Assembly: GCA_029582165.1 (NCBI GenBank)
Contig: CM055876.1
Coordinates: 30,263,317 to 30,327,316, forward strand
Direction of reading: 5' to 3'
Source of the DNA: Portulaca oleracea
Taxonomy: Eukaryota; Streptophyta; Magnoliopsida; Caryophyllales; Portulacaceae
DNA: 64,000 bases
The notes beneath the pieces are model-generated. The model ran no database searches and was not told the DNA's origin. It saw only the letters and a program-made list of their open reading frames with translations. Positions 11,431-22,642 of this stretch are shown here, one piece after another (the first letter of the stretch is position 1; every line of letters begins with the position of its first letter). A program made the translations under genes and the position numbers.

Positions 11431-11788
11431 ATGGCTAAGCAAATGGGTGCTGCTTTCACTGCCCTTTTCTTCACTTTCCTTCTCCTGCATTGTGCTCTCC
11501 TACCTACCCTTGCTCATGCAGGTACGTAATGCTTAGCTTATTCAATACTGTATGTTGCATTTTATATCATTTTCCAATATTCAATATAATGTACTGTACG
11601 TGTGCGTATATATGTGTTGGTATGTTTAATTTGAAGGAGGTGGGACGACGAGGAGGAATCTGCTTTCGTGCCAAGCCGGGGGTCCGAGTTGGGGAGCTGC
11701 AGTTTGCTCAGCACATTGCTTGAAGTTGGGGTATTGGCACGGAGGATACTGTGACAATCATCAAGTATGCCACTGCACCCACAGCTGA
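11431..11788 (+). CDS. Secreted six-cysteine defensin-like peptide, arthropod/fungal type spacing
   Basis: Two exons, 11431-11521 and 11637-11788, with a GT-AG intron of 115 bp starting GTACGT, give 80 residues. Exon 1 is almost exactly the signal peptide (about 30 residues, ending LAHA). The mature part begins GGGTTRRNLLSC and has six cysteines spaced C-x11-C-x3-C-x10-C-x5-C-x1-C, including CSAHCLKLG, GGYC and VCHC. This is the cysteine-stabilised alpha/beta spacing of arthropod and fungal defensins (Pfam Defensin_2 family). Classical plant defensins have eight cysteines. An antimicrobial or signalling role outside the cell is inferred from the fold only. The phase-1 intron after the signal peptide is as in plant defensin genes. 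The gene has its own TATA box and is intact. A competing acceptor 3 bp downstream would remove one Gly. Confidence 0.85.
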
Positions 11789-12010
11789 ACTACCTCATCC
11801 ATCCGATCCATCACGTACTACTAATATGTGTTCTACTGCATAAGTGGTATTCCCTAATAATTAAAAGTGATAAGAAATAATGGGTAAGGTTATTATAATC
11901 AAGTAATGCGTGCGTCTGATCCTATGTAATGTTGTAATGTGTTCTTGAGGAGTACGGGCCTTGGCTTTGCTCCCATGAATTAATCCTATGTACCGTCCAT
12001 GTTATCTTGA
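11789..12010. other. 3' flank of the defensin-like gene
   Basis: Probable 3' untranslated region with AATAAT words near 11855-11880. The phrase AATCCTATGTACCGTCCATG occurs twice at about 11982 and 12016, a short tandem duplication partly belonging to the next MITE. Confidence 0.5.
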
Positions 12011-12228
12011 ATATAATCCTATGTACCGTCCATGTTTATCTGTTGACTAAATTTTGACTGTTAATTATTCACAATTATGATGAATTAAAATATGAAATCA
12101 CTACCATTAGAAAGATAATATGCCAAAGATTACAATGACGACAATTTTATATTGTAACTCATTATAATTTTTGAGAAATCAACGGTCAAAATTTAGTCAA
12201 CGACAAACATTTTGGGACGGAGATAGTA
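12011..12228. mobile_element. Stowaway-like (Tc1/Mariner) MITE
   Basis: The right end reads GGGACGGAG followed by ATAGTA. Together with AACGGTCAAAATTTAGTCAA it mirrors the left GTTGACTAAATTTTGACTGTT, as inverted repeats. The CTCCGTCCC-type terminus is characteristic of plant Stowaway MITEs. It has no coding capacity. The exact left boundary is blurred by a small duplication of flanking sequence. Confidence 0.7.
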
Positions 12229-12784
12229 TTATATACGAAAATGATCTATATATATTGCTTACTAATTGTAAGTTTTCAGCTTCAACTAGTAACTAGTTAG
12301 CTAGGTTCTCTGCCTAGATTAGGTCGGTTTTGACGTTCAAAAAGGTTTTGTTTATGTAAACTACAATTATGAAATTAAAAAACTAAAGTACTTAACTTGG
12401 AATTAATAGCACTAATCAAAGAAAAATTAAAGTACAATCATTAATCCATTTACAAATCAAACTGAGCAGATATTTGACTATAAAGATTCATAAAAAAGTC
12501 TAGATTACTCCTCCTGTTAAAAGTTGAAATCTAAAAGTAACCCTAAAGGCTAAAGGCTAAAACGATATGTTTTCGCAAGAATAATAGTCTAGGACTCTAT
12601 ATATTTAACCTATCTAAATCAAAATTTACTCTCAGGCTCTAAACCCTAATTTCCTATTGAAATTTCCCAAGTAGGTAATTCGAAAAACACCGAAAAAGCA
12701 ATGAACCAACAGATTAATTAAATCATGGCGCTAATCGTAATGAAAGTTGGGATTCTAACTAAAATCATATTCAAAAACACAGAA
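12229..12784. other. Intergenic, no gene recognised
   Basis: AT-rich DNA containing a short palindromic CTAGTAACTAG word near 12285. Nothing further is seen. Confidence 0.5.
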
Positions 12785-13144
12785 TAACACTACAACAAAA
12801 ATGGCCAACAGCGACGCAAATTATGTGGCGTTTGCAGCAAGCGTCACTAGAATAAAGTAAATAAAATATTACAGTGACGCTTATAAACCCTGTAAAATTA
12901 GTAGATGCAGTTGAAGGCGTCACTCCACGTGTAGGGCCCATCTTTATGTGGCACCCATTAATATTTTAATCTATACTCACCCAACATTTTACAATTAATT
13001 TAAAATCTTTACCAAATACTAGTATCGGTGAATGTGAATACAGTAGTAAAATAATAATAAAGTAATGAATAGAAAAGTAAGTTAGATTCCTTTTTTGTTT
13101 TTGCAATTTTAATTTTGCTTAAAAGTAAAACTTATCCCTTTGAT

Positions 13145-13515
13145 TAGTGGGCTTTGTGGGATAAGAAGGCCCAAGCAAAAACCCTAATTGTTGATTCTAA
13201 TTCAATACAGTGGGATACCACTTCACTGCCTCTCTCTCTCTTACCTCGGTCTCTCTTTTCCTCTCATCTTTCTGACTTTCTCTTACTCATAGCCATGGTA
13301 AGAGCTCATAATACTCAACCTCTCTCCATATCCCTATCCCCTTTAACGCCGCATCAACCAGACATTGAAGCTCAAGGTCTCCATATCTCAAACACTCACA
13401 AAGAAATACATGCACCGAAAAATCTTGGACGTCTGATTGGGTACCTCTCTTTCTTGTTTTTTTTTCTTTTTTTTTGGGTAATCATTCTTCTCCTCCATTT
13501 TTCGAATAAATAAAA
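13145..13515 (+). other. Possible captured promoter/5' leader fragment inside the CACTA element
   Basis: GC-richer and CT-rich compared with the rest of the element. It contains AAACCCTAATTG (a telo-box-like word common in plant housekeeping promoters), then CTCTCTCTCTC pyrimidine tracts, then an ATG in GCCATGGTAAGAG context (at 13294). The ORF after this ATG has no recognisable domain. Inference: a transduplicated fragment of a host gene's 5' end. Confidence 0.4.
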
Positions 13516-14141
13516 TTGATGGAAGTTTGTCATAATTTTTTGAAATTGATCTAGTATTTAGGTCCCTCTTATCTCTTTTTGTTGTTTGTTTAAAAGCCAC
13601 ATATCCGGATTTGACTCAAAAGGGTGAAAAATGGAACCATAGATCCAAAGAAATTCAACAAATTAATTTGAAAATGCCAAACAATTTTGAATTCGATTAG
13701 CTACTTACTTTACTGCTTAATTTCTACATAGTTTATCTTCAGATCTGAGATATGAATATGTTTGCTTAACGATTTTGGACCATAATCTCTTTTATGTTCT
13801 TAGTTTTTCAAATAGTCTGATTTTCTTTGAGTTGAAATATGTGTAGTGGCTACCATGGCTCACATATTCTCTACTATCTTTTGGTGGTTGTAGCAGGAAC
13901 TACTGGTCGGAGCTGGACGAGCTCGGAAATGCTTCTAGTCATTCGTTGAAGGAAAAACATTCCAGAGTTTAATTCTTTAGAAATTAACAGCAAATTAGGA
14001 ACCAATGTATAAAAATGTACTGGAACAAGTCCAACACTTTCTTCATTTCAATTAGTTGTACAATTTGTTCATTAAGACAATGAAAATAAATTTTGCCTTC
14101 AATTTTTTTCTAATTTTGAATTTTTAATTGGTCAGTTCCAC

Positions 14142-14145
<4 letters not shown>

Positions 14146-14194
<49 letters not shown>
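14146..14194. repeat. (TA)n microsatellite inside the CACTA element
   Basis: Uninterrupted TA tract of about 49 bp. Confidence 0.95.
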
Positions 14195-14196
<2 letters not shown>

Positions 14197-14539
14197 TAAA
14201 ACAAAACCAGCAAGTCTCATATCAAAAGGAAACCTACCATGGTTAAAGGTGGAAACTACCTTTCCAATATTAACCATGGTTAAAGGTGTAAAATTTAAAT
14301 GTTTATTTGGTGAATCTTAAAATATTAATTAATAGAAACATTTTAGTCTGTCAGAAAAAGCTGGGGACGCGTACAGGCGTCACTACCACTGCGACGCTTC
14401 TGACTGACACAAGTTTTCCTTGTAACACCCTAATTGTGGCGGGTGGGTTCAAGCGTCACAAGAAAATTTAGTGACGTGTGAAACTGCAGCCTGTCCACCA
14501 TATTACACGTCGCTATTCAGCATTTCTGTTGTAGTGTAA

Positions 14540-15678
14540 CCATGAGGTAAAAGTAATTTGAAGAGCAGAGAAAGTTAATGAAAGTAAGTGAATTATAATA
14601 ACGGAAAAGAGACAAATGATTGAATAACAATACTGAAATTATAATCGAATTTTAAAAAAATTCACATGACTTGAATCCAAAGAGTAACTGCATAAAAGTA
14701 AAGTGGTAATTATAAATTAAATTAAATTGGCCTTATTTTAAAGTAAGTCATTCAAAGTAGAGAAAAAGTAAAAAAATTAGAGTGACACAAGTTCACCAAG
14801 TCACGTCCAAAATTATGTTTACTCAAGATATTATGACAATTGACAAGTTATTCATGGGCCCTGTTCATTTTTTTGTGAATGGTAGTTGAGACTGTAGATA
14901 AATTGATAATGTATGGATATATATATATATAATGTGAATAAATGTGGTATAACTGGTGGATAGTATGAACATTATGGATAAATATAATGTAGTTAATCCT
15001 TCATCTCTTGAGTTTGTTTGAATAGTATTTGAAGATGCGTGATAAGTAAAAAATGATGAAGTAATTTTTGTTTATTTTTACAACGTGAAACAAGTAATAT
15101 AGTATGTAGTGAACGCAGCTTACACACCTGAATTCCCCATGTGACGAATGAAATCTTTGAGACATTATTGTTATGATTCAATGATTCATGTAAGATATAT
15201 GTATATTCTCAAATCTTGTGTGAAGTTGACTCGCAATTTGTTAATGCCATATACTATTGTTGGTTATACTTGGAGCAGTGACTGCATCTTAAACTAATCA
15301 TCAAGGTAGCAACAGCTCAAGTATATACAAAGTAAACATAGAAAATTTTTGATATTTTCAAGTACGTTACTTATTGGACTGAATTCTTAAATATACTGCA
15401 TCATGCATTCATGCTGCTAAAGTTTGACCTTGATGGTCAAGGATAGAGCATCAGTAGAGAAATCATTTCAGTTCTTCATGATTAGGGTGGGTCGTTTGTA
15501 TCTTAATCTCTGGTCACAGAGTGGAATATAATAAATATCCAACCATTTGCGTATGACCATAAATTAAAAGGATTTTTAGTAACCTAATCAATCATAGGAG
15601 TATACCAGTATCTACCACAAACAGCAGGCTCAGAATTGCTACAGGTTATTAATAGTTAACGGGAGATTACAACCAATA
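14540..15678. other. Intergenic between the CACTA element and tRNA-Glu copy 2
   Basis: AT-rich with no gene. About 15410-15490 resembles 8045-8150 upstream of tRNA-Glu copy 1, sharing TTTGACCTTGA and CAGTAGAGAAATC-like words. This suggests both tRNA loci derive from a duplicated segment. Confidence 0.5.
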
Positions 15679-15750
15679 TCCGTTGTAGTCTAGCTGGTCA
15701 GGATACTCGGCTCTCACCCGAGAGACCCGGGTTCGAGTCCCGGCAACGGA
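15679..15750 (+). tRNA. tRNA-Glu (anticodon CUC), copy 2
   Basis: Identical to the copy at 8440-8511 except for GGTCAGGAT in place of GGTTAGGAT in the D loop. The acceptor stem, anticodon stem and TpsiC stem are all intact. The internal Pol III promoter boxes are preserved, and a T-run follows at about 15767. Functional by sequence. Confidence 0.97.
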
Positions 15751-15859
15751 AGATTATTTTGAGGTTTTGTTTTTTTGACTGCAATATTCCAGAGAGACAG
15801 TATAGACAAACAGAGATGAAATCAAGTGAAGTTGGCCTCATTTCTTCTTCAATTCATGG

Positions 15860-16366
15860 TAGACCTGACAATTTCAGACCCGACCCGAACCCGCCCGAAA
15901 TTTCTGAGTTTTGAACACGATTTTTTCAACTAAACCCGAAGTATACCGAATCTAAAAATTAGCGAGTCAAACCCGACCCGCTCATTTGACCCGAAAATTT
16001 AACTTTTTAAGATGAACTTTATTAAAATTTATGACTTTTTATTGAAATTTTTAACTATTAAACTATAAGCGCAACTTATTTATTTGTTATTTCTCTTATT
16101 TTAGTGGAAATAGTTACAATAATATATCGTTACTAGAAGATAATCATATTTTATTATGTATATTATACAAAAAGTAGTATTTAGAGACCATTTTTGAAAA
16201 AGAAAAAACGGAAAAAGGTGGGAATCATAACCCGTTAGGTTGATCCGAAACCGAAATATACCGGCTGTATTTACCCGAACCCGGAATACAACGACCCGTA
16301 TTTAATTTACCCGAACCTGATATATGCCCGACCCGAAACCGCTGACCGACCGAATTGACAGGCCTA
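15860..16366. mobile_element. hAT-type MITE, 507 bp
   Basis: The left end is TAGACCTGACAATTTC. The right end, reverse-complemented, is TAGGCCTGTCAATTCGG. Flanking 8-bp target duplications are ATTCATGG (15852-15859) and ATTCTTGG (16367-16374), with one mismatch. The ends are dense in ACCCGACCCGAA words. The interior is AT-rich and non-coding. The 8-bp duplication and the TAGG..CAA termini place it in hAT. Confidence 0.8.
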
Positions 16367-16470
16367 ATTCTTGGTATTCACTGTTTGAGAGTAGTGTTTT
16401 ACAAATGCCTTCTTTTTTGGGCATTGTCAATTAATTCTACAGTTCGATCAGTTTCTGCTTTGTCAATTAA

Positions 16471-16727
16471 GGGCCTGTAAATTTGATAGGTAAGTTGTGG
16501 TATGGTAAATGTTAAATTTTGGTAACTTTTGGTAACTTTTGATATGAGTAAACTTTTGATAAGTATTAAAAATATGGCAGTCTAAGATGTTTAATAAATA
16601 AATATTAATTTTTTTTTTTGGTAGATTTTGGTAACTTTTGACAATTTTTGGTAACTTTCGGTAACAATCGGTAACTTTCGGTAATTAATTACTTAACTCA
16701 GGATACCCATGAAATTTACAGGGCCTA
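16471..16727. mobile_element. Small MITE with GGTAACTTT repeats
   Basis: The left end GGGCCTGTAAATTTGATAGG and the right end CCCATGAAATTTACAGGGCC are inverted copies. The interior consists of repeated GGTAACTTTTGGTAAC and GGTAACTTTCGGTAAC words. The flank TTAAG on the left and TAAG on the right may be the target duplication. Non-coding. Confidence 0.65.
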
Positions 16728-18176
16728 AGTGTTATAAATCGAGCTAAGAAAAAAACAAACAATTGCTTCAAATATTCTGCTTCTTAAGCACACTTGTTGC
16801 AGGTATCAACATCTTGTTCTAGCTAGGCCTCTTTATGATGTACGAGTTTCTTCGAATTTCTGTGTTGTAATACCTTATACCTACTGGTTACATGAAACTT
16901 GTTTGATGTAAAGTTTGCTATATGTACCCACTTTATATGCAGTGATACTTCACATTATCATAAACTTTGAAATGAACACAGAACACTTCCAAATGATTTC
17001 AGAATGGACAAAAATATTTCCTTCATAGGGAAAGGTAGGAGCTAGGGAGGGAATATTAGCTGCCTCACCTACCAAGGACCTAGAGTAGTTTGCTTCAAGT
17101 AAAGAATGAGAAAGCAACTAATCATGATTTGTTCTTCATCTGCTCATATGCACAGAATTAAACCAACAAATAATGCAGCATAATCAGTACCATCATTAAA
17201 CAAAACACTCACTTTATATACTTTACAGGACAGTTCTGATCATAATTGATACACATTATAACTAATGTACAGGTAAGCTAACTCCCTCAAACTTTTGATC
17301 AAAACCCATGTGAACTGAACTGATGATCAATCAAATGACAATTCTGACCCTCCCCAACATTTAAGAAAAAAACAAAAAATAATAAATAAATAAAAATTCC
17401 ACCAAAACAAAATCTTAAAATGGAAATGAAGAAATATAAAATACAGCTAGTTTCTGATCCTAGTCTGACAAAGTCATAATACTGTTATGTGCTTGAGTTG
17501 GGGACTGAATCATTGTTGGATCTCCCACACAGCTAGCTCTGCAAAAGCCATCTCAATTCTCTGCCCCATTTGCTCACAAAAACAAACAGAAATGACAGCT
17601 TGTCCTCTTCACTATTTGCACTATCTAACACACACTTGAATCCCATCATTCCCCTTTTCACCATTAAAGGAGTGATGGGCAAACCCCAAAAAAACAAAAG
17701 AAAGAAAACATAACTTACCCCACCTAAAATTTGGGATCTTTACTTTGAGCAAGAACAAAAGTTGTAGTCAAAAAGACACATAAATAAAGGTGAACAAACC
17801 CAAACCTTGGTGTGTTTTTTTTACCCACCAAGACCCTCCCCTTCTCCATCTAGGGGGGGGGGGGGGGGGGCCATCCACTGAATCCTAAACAACAAAAGTT
17901 ATGTTTCGCGGTATCATCGGATCCCATCAACTCAGATCTAGTAGCTAGCGAGCATTGCGCATTGAAAATGGGACTCTGCAACAAAGAATTGATGTACAAT
18001 TTAGTGGCCGCGGTAAGGTTGTGTGTATGCAAGTATCTATATAGCTGGAGAATGCATTGTGAAAGACTACAATGCATTTAGATTTGCAAAAGTATTACTA
18101 TTGAACAATGGAAGCAATTGAACTTGAAGGGAATGGTTTCTTACCTATATAATGCACATAATGTATAGTTGAGAAC
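16728..18176. other. Intergenic and 3' flank of the myosin-binding protein gene
   Basis: No gene. Contains a run of 18 G (17853-17870) in what is probably the transcribed 3' region or just beyond it. Otherwise ordinary AT-rich DNA. Confidence 0.55.
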
Positions 18177-21100
18177 TTATACTGAAGCACACTGATCCAT
18201 GTTCTTCATGGCTTGAAGCTCAACGTTCTTGAGATCGCGCAGATGTTGCAAGATCTCCTGAAGGAGGTCCAAACCCTTGTCCCCTTTTCTCAACGAACCG
18301 ATGCAATGCTTGAGGAACTCCCTATCGGCTTCAAGTGCTTGAAGCCTCTCATACAAGACATCAACCTCGTCTTCAATTGCAAGCCTTTTCTTTTCCAACT
18401 CGTACTTTGTAATGGGGGACTTGTTCAACTGATCCACATAACCAAACCCTTGCTCTCTTCCCTCGAGCTCCACATCAGGAGACTCCATCAATTCAGTGGC
18501 GTCGAAGAGAGGAAGAAGCCTCTTCTGCATTGAGCCATTCAACTTGCCATTCACATGATGATGAGAAAACCCATTATTGTCATGATCCCCATTAACATCA
18601 AAGTCTCCCCCATTCTCCTCATAGAACTGATCAAACGGCTTCATGTTGTGGACGTGTTCCTCCTCCTCGTCCGCCAAAGTGAAGAGCTTCTCCTCTAAAG
18701 CCTTGAGTTGCTCAAGAATTGCCTGTCTCTCATCCTCAAACCCAGCCAATGACTCCTGCAGTCCTAAAACAGCCTCAGTGGGTGTATCTTGATGCCCATT
18801 TTCACCCCTACCAAGTGGAGAAGTAGTCACTCCGTTATGATCTTCCTCGTGATCCTCCTCCTTAACCTCGTGGTTCAAATCAATCGATAACCCATCACTC
18901 TCCTCTCCATAACTGCAAGAAGCAGAGGAATTCCTGCTTCTCCTCCTACACAACACCCTGACCCTCTCGCGCTCCTCATAATCCATCACCTTCTTCCTCA
19001 ACACCTCAAGCTCCCTCTCGAGCTCCTGCTTCTCCTTCTCGCGCTTCACCATGAGCTCGTTCATCATCTGCAGGGCTTCCTGGTCGTACTCGGACTGCTC
19101 CTCTAACATTCTTTGGTACTGCAGGGCTTCCATCTGCATGGTGGCCTTCTCTTCTTGAAGCCGGTTTATCATTGCCATCGTTTGGTTGGCTGCAATGGCT
19201 GCTGCACTACGCTCTTCCTCGAGCTCCTTGTACAGTGCTCTTAGTGTCTTTCTCTCTGCATGGAGTTCTGATTTGAGTTTGTCAATTGTTGCGCCTCCAT
19301 CACTGACTTCATGCTCACTTATCATGCTCCCATCGAGGGATTCCTCAGTGGCTGATTCCCTTCTCCCCAACAGCAACAGCTTCTTGTGTAGATTGTGCAG
19401 GCTTTCGACTGAGCTTGGTGTATCAGGAACTTTCTCTTCAGATTCTAACTCGTTTTGAGACGAACCCACATCGATATTCAGGCTTCTTTCATTGATCTTT
19501 AGAACAAAGTCTCTGTCATTTCCTGCTTCAGGTTCACCCCCAGCAGTGTGTTCATCATCTGAAATCATAACAAGTGAGTAAACAATGTAGTGAAACAAGT
19601 TAGGCAGCAAGTAAACAATGTGATAAACAGATTTTTAAGAAAGAACATGGCTTGGAACTTGCAACAATACCTAAAGAAGCAGAAGTTATGATCTCGGTTG
19701 GCACAGTAACTGTATCTTCTTCCTTTACCTCCAAAATGTGTGCTTTCTGATCAGTTTCAAGACTTTCCTCTTGGAAGTGATGTGAAATTACTGAATCCTC
19801 CTCCAACTTCTTCTCTTCTTCCTGCAAAGAGGCCAAATTACTCTCCTCATGCTTGCACTCTTCCTCAATGTGGGGTTGTGAAATCTCCATTATCTCCTCC
19901 TTTTGTTCTTTCAAAGTTGGTGAAGTGCTCTCATCACTCTTGAGATCTTCTTCATGGGTTTTTGATATCTCCATTGATATTATTTCCTCCTTTTGTTCTT
20001 CTTCTTTGTGCTCCTCTTCATGGGGCTGTGAAATCTCTATTTTCTCCTCATCTTCTTGCAAAATTGGACATGCTTTCTCATCATCATTCTTGCTTTCATC
20101 ATAGTGAGATTCTACAACCTCAAATTTCTCCTCTTGTTCTTCCAAATGTGGGAAGCACTTCTCCTCATTATTGCTTTCCTGTGAAACAGATGAAATGCTT
20201 TCTTCAACATTGTTTTCTTCCTCTTCCTGGGGTTGTGAAATCTCCATTTTCTCCTCCTCCTCAATCTTGCCCTCCTCCTCTTCATGGGGTTGTGAAATTC
20301 CCATTTTGTCCTCATCTTCTTCCTCCTGTATGCTGGGCAGACTCTCCTTAAACATACACCCATTAAGGAGTTCATTTCCCTCGAAAACCAAATCAAATTC
20401 CTTACAATCATCTTCTTCATCACCTGAAATGTCATCCTTTTTCACTTTGACTGAATCAACCAAGTCTACTGGGATCAACCTGTAGTCATCATGATCAATA
20501 TAAAATTCAAGATGCTGAGGAAGCATATCTGGGCACAGATTAATACTCCGATCACTAACAACCTCCTTATTACTAATATTACTCTCAGTAGTTCTATCTT
20601 TTTCCTCTTCTTCTTCATGTTCATCTTTATCATTATTGATCAGAGGCTCTTTCTCTGGTTTTAATCCCACAACCCCTTCTTTCTCCCCCTTTTCTTCTTC
20701 TTCTTCTTCATGATAATCATCATCATCAATATGACCCAGAATTTCATACCCAAATTTGGGATCAACTTCAGAATCCAACTGCCCTCTTTGATTGATGACC
20801 AAATCTCCCGTACTTCGATCCAAAGATGAAAACTCGATTATCCCATCGCAACAAGTACACTTCTTCGCATCATCATCATCATTAACAACAACACCATCAG
20901 ATTTCACTATCCGGATCTTTCTCATCCAACTGAAGAAGGTAGCATCGTGGGCAGAGGAAGATGAACAATCAACACACATACTTTGTGATTCCACAAGTTT
21001 CCTATGATTCGAGCAATACCCAATTCTGGAAATCTCAGCAGCATGTTGCTCGCAGATTATATCCAACGAAATAGAAGAAGAAGAACTCTGACCTTTCTGG

Positions 21101-21312
21101 GGTTGTCGAAAATGATGATCGAGTCTAGAACAGAAGATGCAAGGGGGTTTAAGACCAAAATATTTAGCAAATTTATAGATGAAAACAGAGAAGAGAGAAT
21201 TGAGAAGTAGAAGAGATATAAGGGTCCATTCAAGGAGGGCATAGATAAGAACCCTAGTAATTCTGTTTGTCCTCCTATGTAAAAAGGCTGCAAATTGTGT
21301 GGTAGAAGCCAT
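18177..21312 (-). CDS. Myosin XI-binding protein, GTD-binding (DUF593) family
   Basis: Two exons on the minus strand, 21312-19671 and 19558-18177, are joined across a 112-bp GT-AG intron (19559-19670) to give 1007 residues. I chose the ATG at 21312 because MASTTQFAAFLHRRTNRITR matches how family members begin; an in-frame codon 18 positions upstream is less likely. A transmembrane segment lies at about residues 20-48, followed by a CIFCSRLDH motif. A very acidic middle follows (residues about 150-540) with at least four copies of an ISQPHEEE-like motif. The coiled-coil DUF593 domain is at about 638-745, with a second coiled coil near the C-terminus. Family knowledge: MyoB proteins anchor on vesicles and recruit myosin XI through the globular tail domain for cytoplasmic streaming; zein-binding FLOURY1 is a relative. 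Intact. A close functional name within the family cannot be assigned. Confidence 0.92.
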
Positions 21313-22642
21313 GGATTTATTACTACTGGGGTGGATTTTTCTGGGTGCTCTGTACAGTGAAACCAAAGCAAAGTGGAGGTGAGAATGATGGATGATTATG
21401 CTAGAGAGAGAAAGTAGAGAGAGAGATAGAAGAAGGTTTGAGAGAGTGAGGATTTAGGAAGGTGGAATCAATGGAAAATGAAGTGGTGATTTTTTGAATA
21501 CAGAGAGAATGAAAGAGAAAAGAGGAGCCAAAGAAAGAAGGAAGGTGGGTGTGGGTTCAGAGGGGGACCCAGAAAAAGAAAGGGTTGTCCCTCTAATTGG
21601 AGAAATACCAAAAAGGAATTGGGAATTTAATTCACTGGCAGGTTCCCTGTTTTGAAAAGATTTTTAACTCCTTTTATTTTTCTCTTCTTTTAATTAATTA
21701 AAGTTTCCCTACTTTTGACTATGTGTTTAGCCAAATAGCTAGTCATCATTTTACATTCATCAATATTTTCTAGTTAGTTTTACATCCAAATCAATATTTT
21801 TTTTTAAAAATCATATATGAGAAAAGAAAATAAATATTGATTTCACTCCTATTACATAAGACTTCTAATTTTAAGTTGTAACAAAAAAAAATTTAACTAT
21901 AAATGCAGCGAAATACTGTTTACTTAGGCGCACTTAATTATTTAGGCGCGCTTAGTTAAAACTTCTAATTTTAAACTTAAACTGTAGAAAAAACTTTAAC
22001 ATTTGTATATATATATTAGTGAGGAAAAAAGTAGAATATAAACAAAGCATATGCAAATTGATCATTGTTATGTTGTTATGTTTTATAAATATATAATAGG
22101 TAGATACCAATGCCCCGTAAAAATATTACTTTTAAAAATTATTTGAAAACACAAGAAATTTAAATTTAAATCAACTTGGCATGTTTTTATCTTTTATTCT
22201 CTCTAGCATATACATAAAAATTAAATACTATTGTTATCATACATTTAATATCATGTGTATGAGGCAGAGAATTATTCTCTATATGTATCTTTTTCAATTG
22301 CATCATCGTCGTACAATAATATACTGTATCTATTTCAATTGCACTGTCGTCATACAGTTAAATAGTTGCGTGGATTCGATCAAAAAATTCAACTTATTTT
22401 CATGCATAAATATACATTGTTATTTTAAGGTTTTGGGTAAATAAAAGTAGCGAATTAAGGTTAGATAGTTTAAGTGGATTTAAAAATGTAGAAGATAAGG
22501 TAGTATAAGTAGAAATATATTCGATAATGTTAATGTATGCATGTTGAGGTATTTTTGATAGTGCAAGTATCGTAAGTAAAAATAGGTAAGATAAGTAGAA
22601 TGTAGATAAGTCCTATTTACCTCATAGAAGAATAGGGCTAAG
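21313..22642. promoter_or_regulatory. Upstream region of the myosin-binding protein gene, then intergenic
   Basis: On the gene's strand the leader (about 21320-21560) is CT-rich because the plus strand reads GAGAGAGAGAAAG. Pyrimidine-rich leaders of this kind are common in plant genes. Beyond 21.6 kb it is AT-rich. About 22256-22405 has a partial direct copy at 23430-23515 on the other side of the LINE fragment. Confidence 0.5.

Larger units (their letters stand above)
12788..14536. mobile_element. Non-autonomous CACTA (En/Spm) transposon, 1749 bp
   Basis: The left end is CACTACAACAAAAATG and the right end is CATTTCTGTTGTAGTG, inverted copies with one mismatch. The element is flanked by a perfect 3-bp target duplication TAA (12785-12787 and 14537-14539). 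Subterminal regions carry repeated GCGACGC/GCGTCACT words, the expected transposase-binding repeats of this superfamily. No transposase gene is present. The interior includes a host-like promoter/leader fragment (13145-13515) and a TA microsatellite. Confidence 0.95.

Noticed and set aside
11490..11723. 77-codon frame spanning the defensin-like intron
   Set aside because: Reads through the GTACGT intron in a different frame; the spliced frame with the six-cysteine motif explains the locus better.
8440..15750. CRISPR-like or tandem tRNA array
   Set aside because: Only two tRNA genes 7 kb apart; no repeat-spacer structure. CRISPR is not expected in a plant nuclear genome.
18213..21210. Ser-rich plus-strand frames opposite the myosin-binding protein
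   Set aside because: They are the complement of Glu/Lys-rich coiled-coil codons, so the Ser-richness is a coding shadow.
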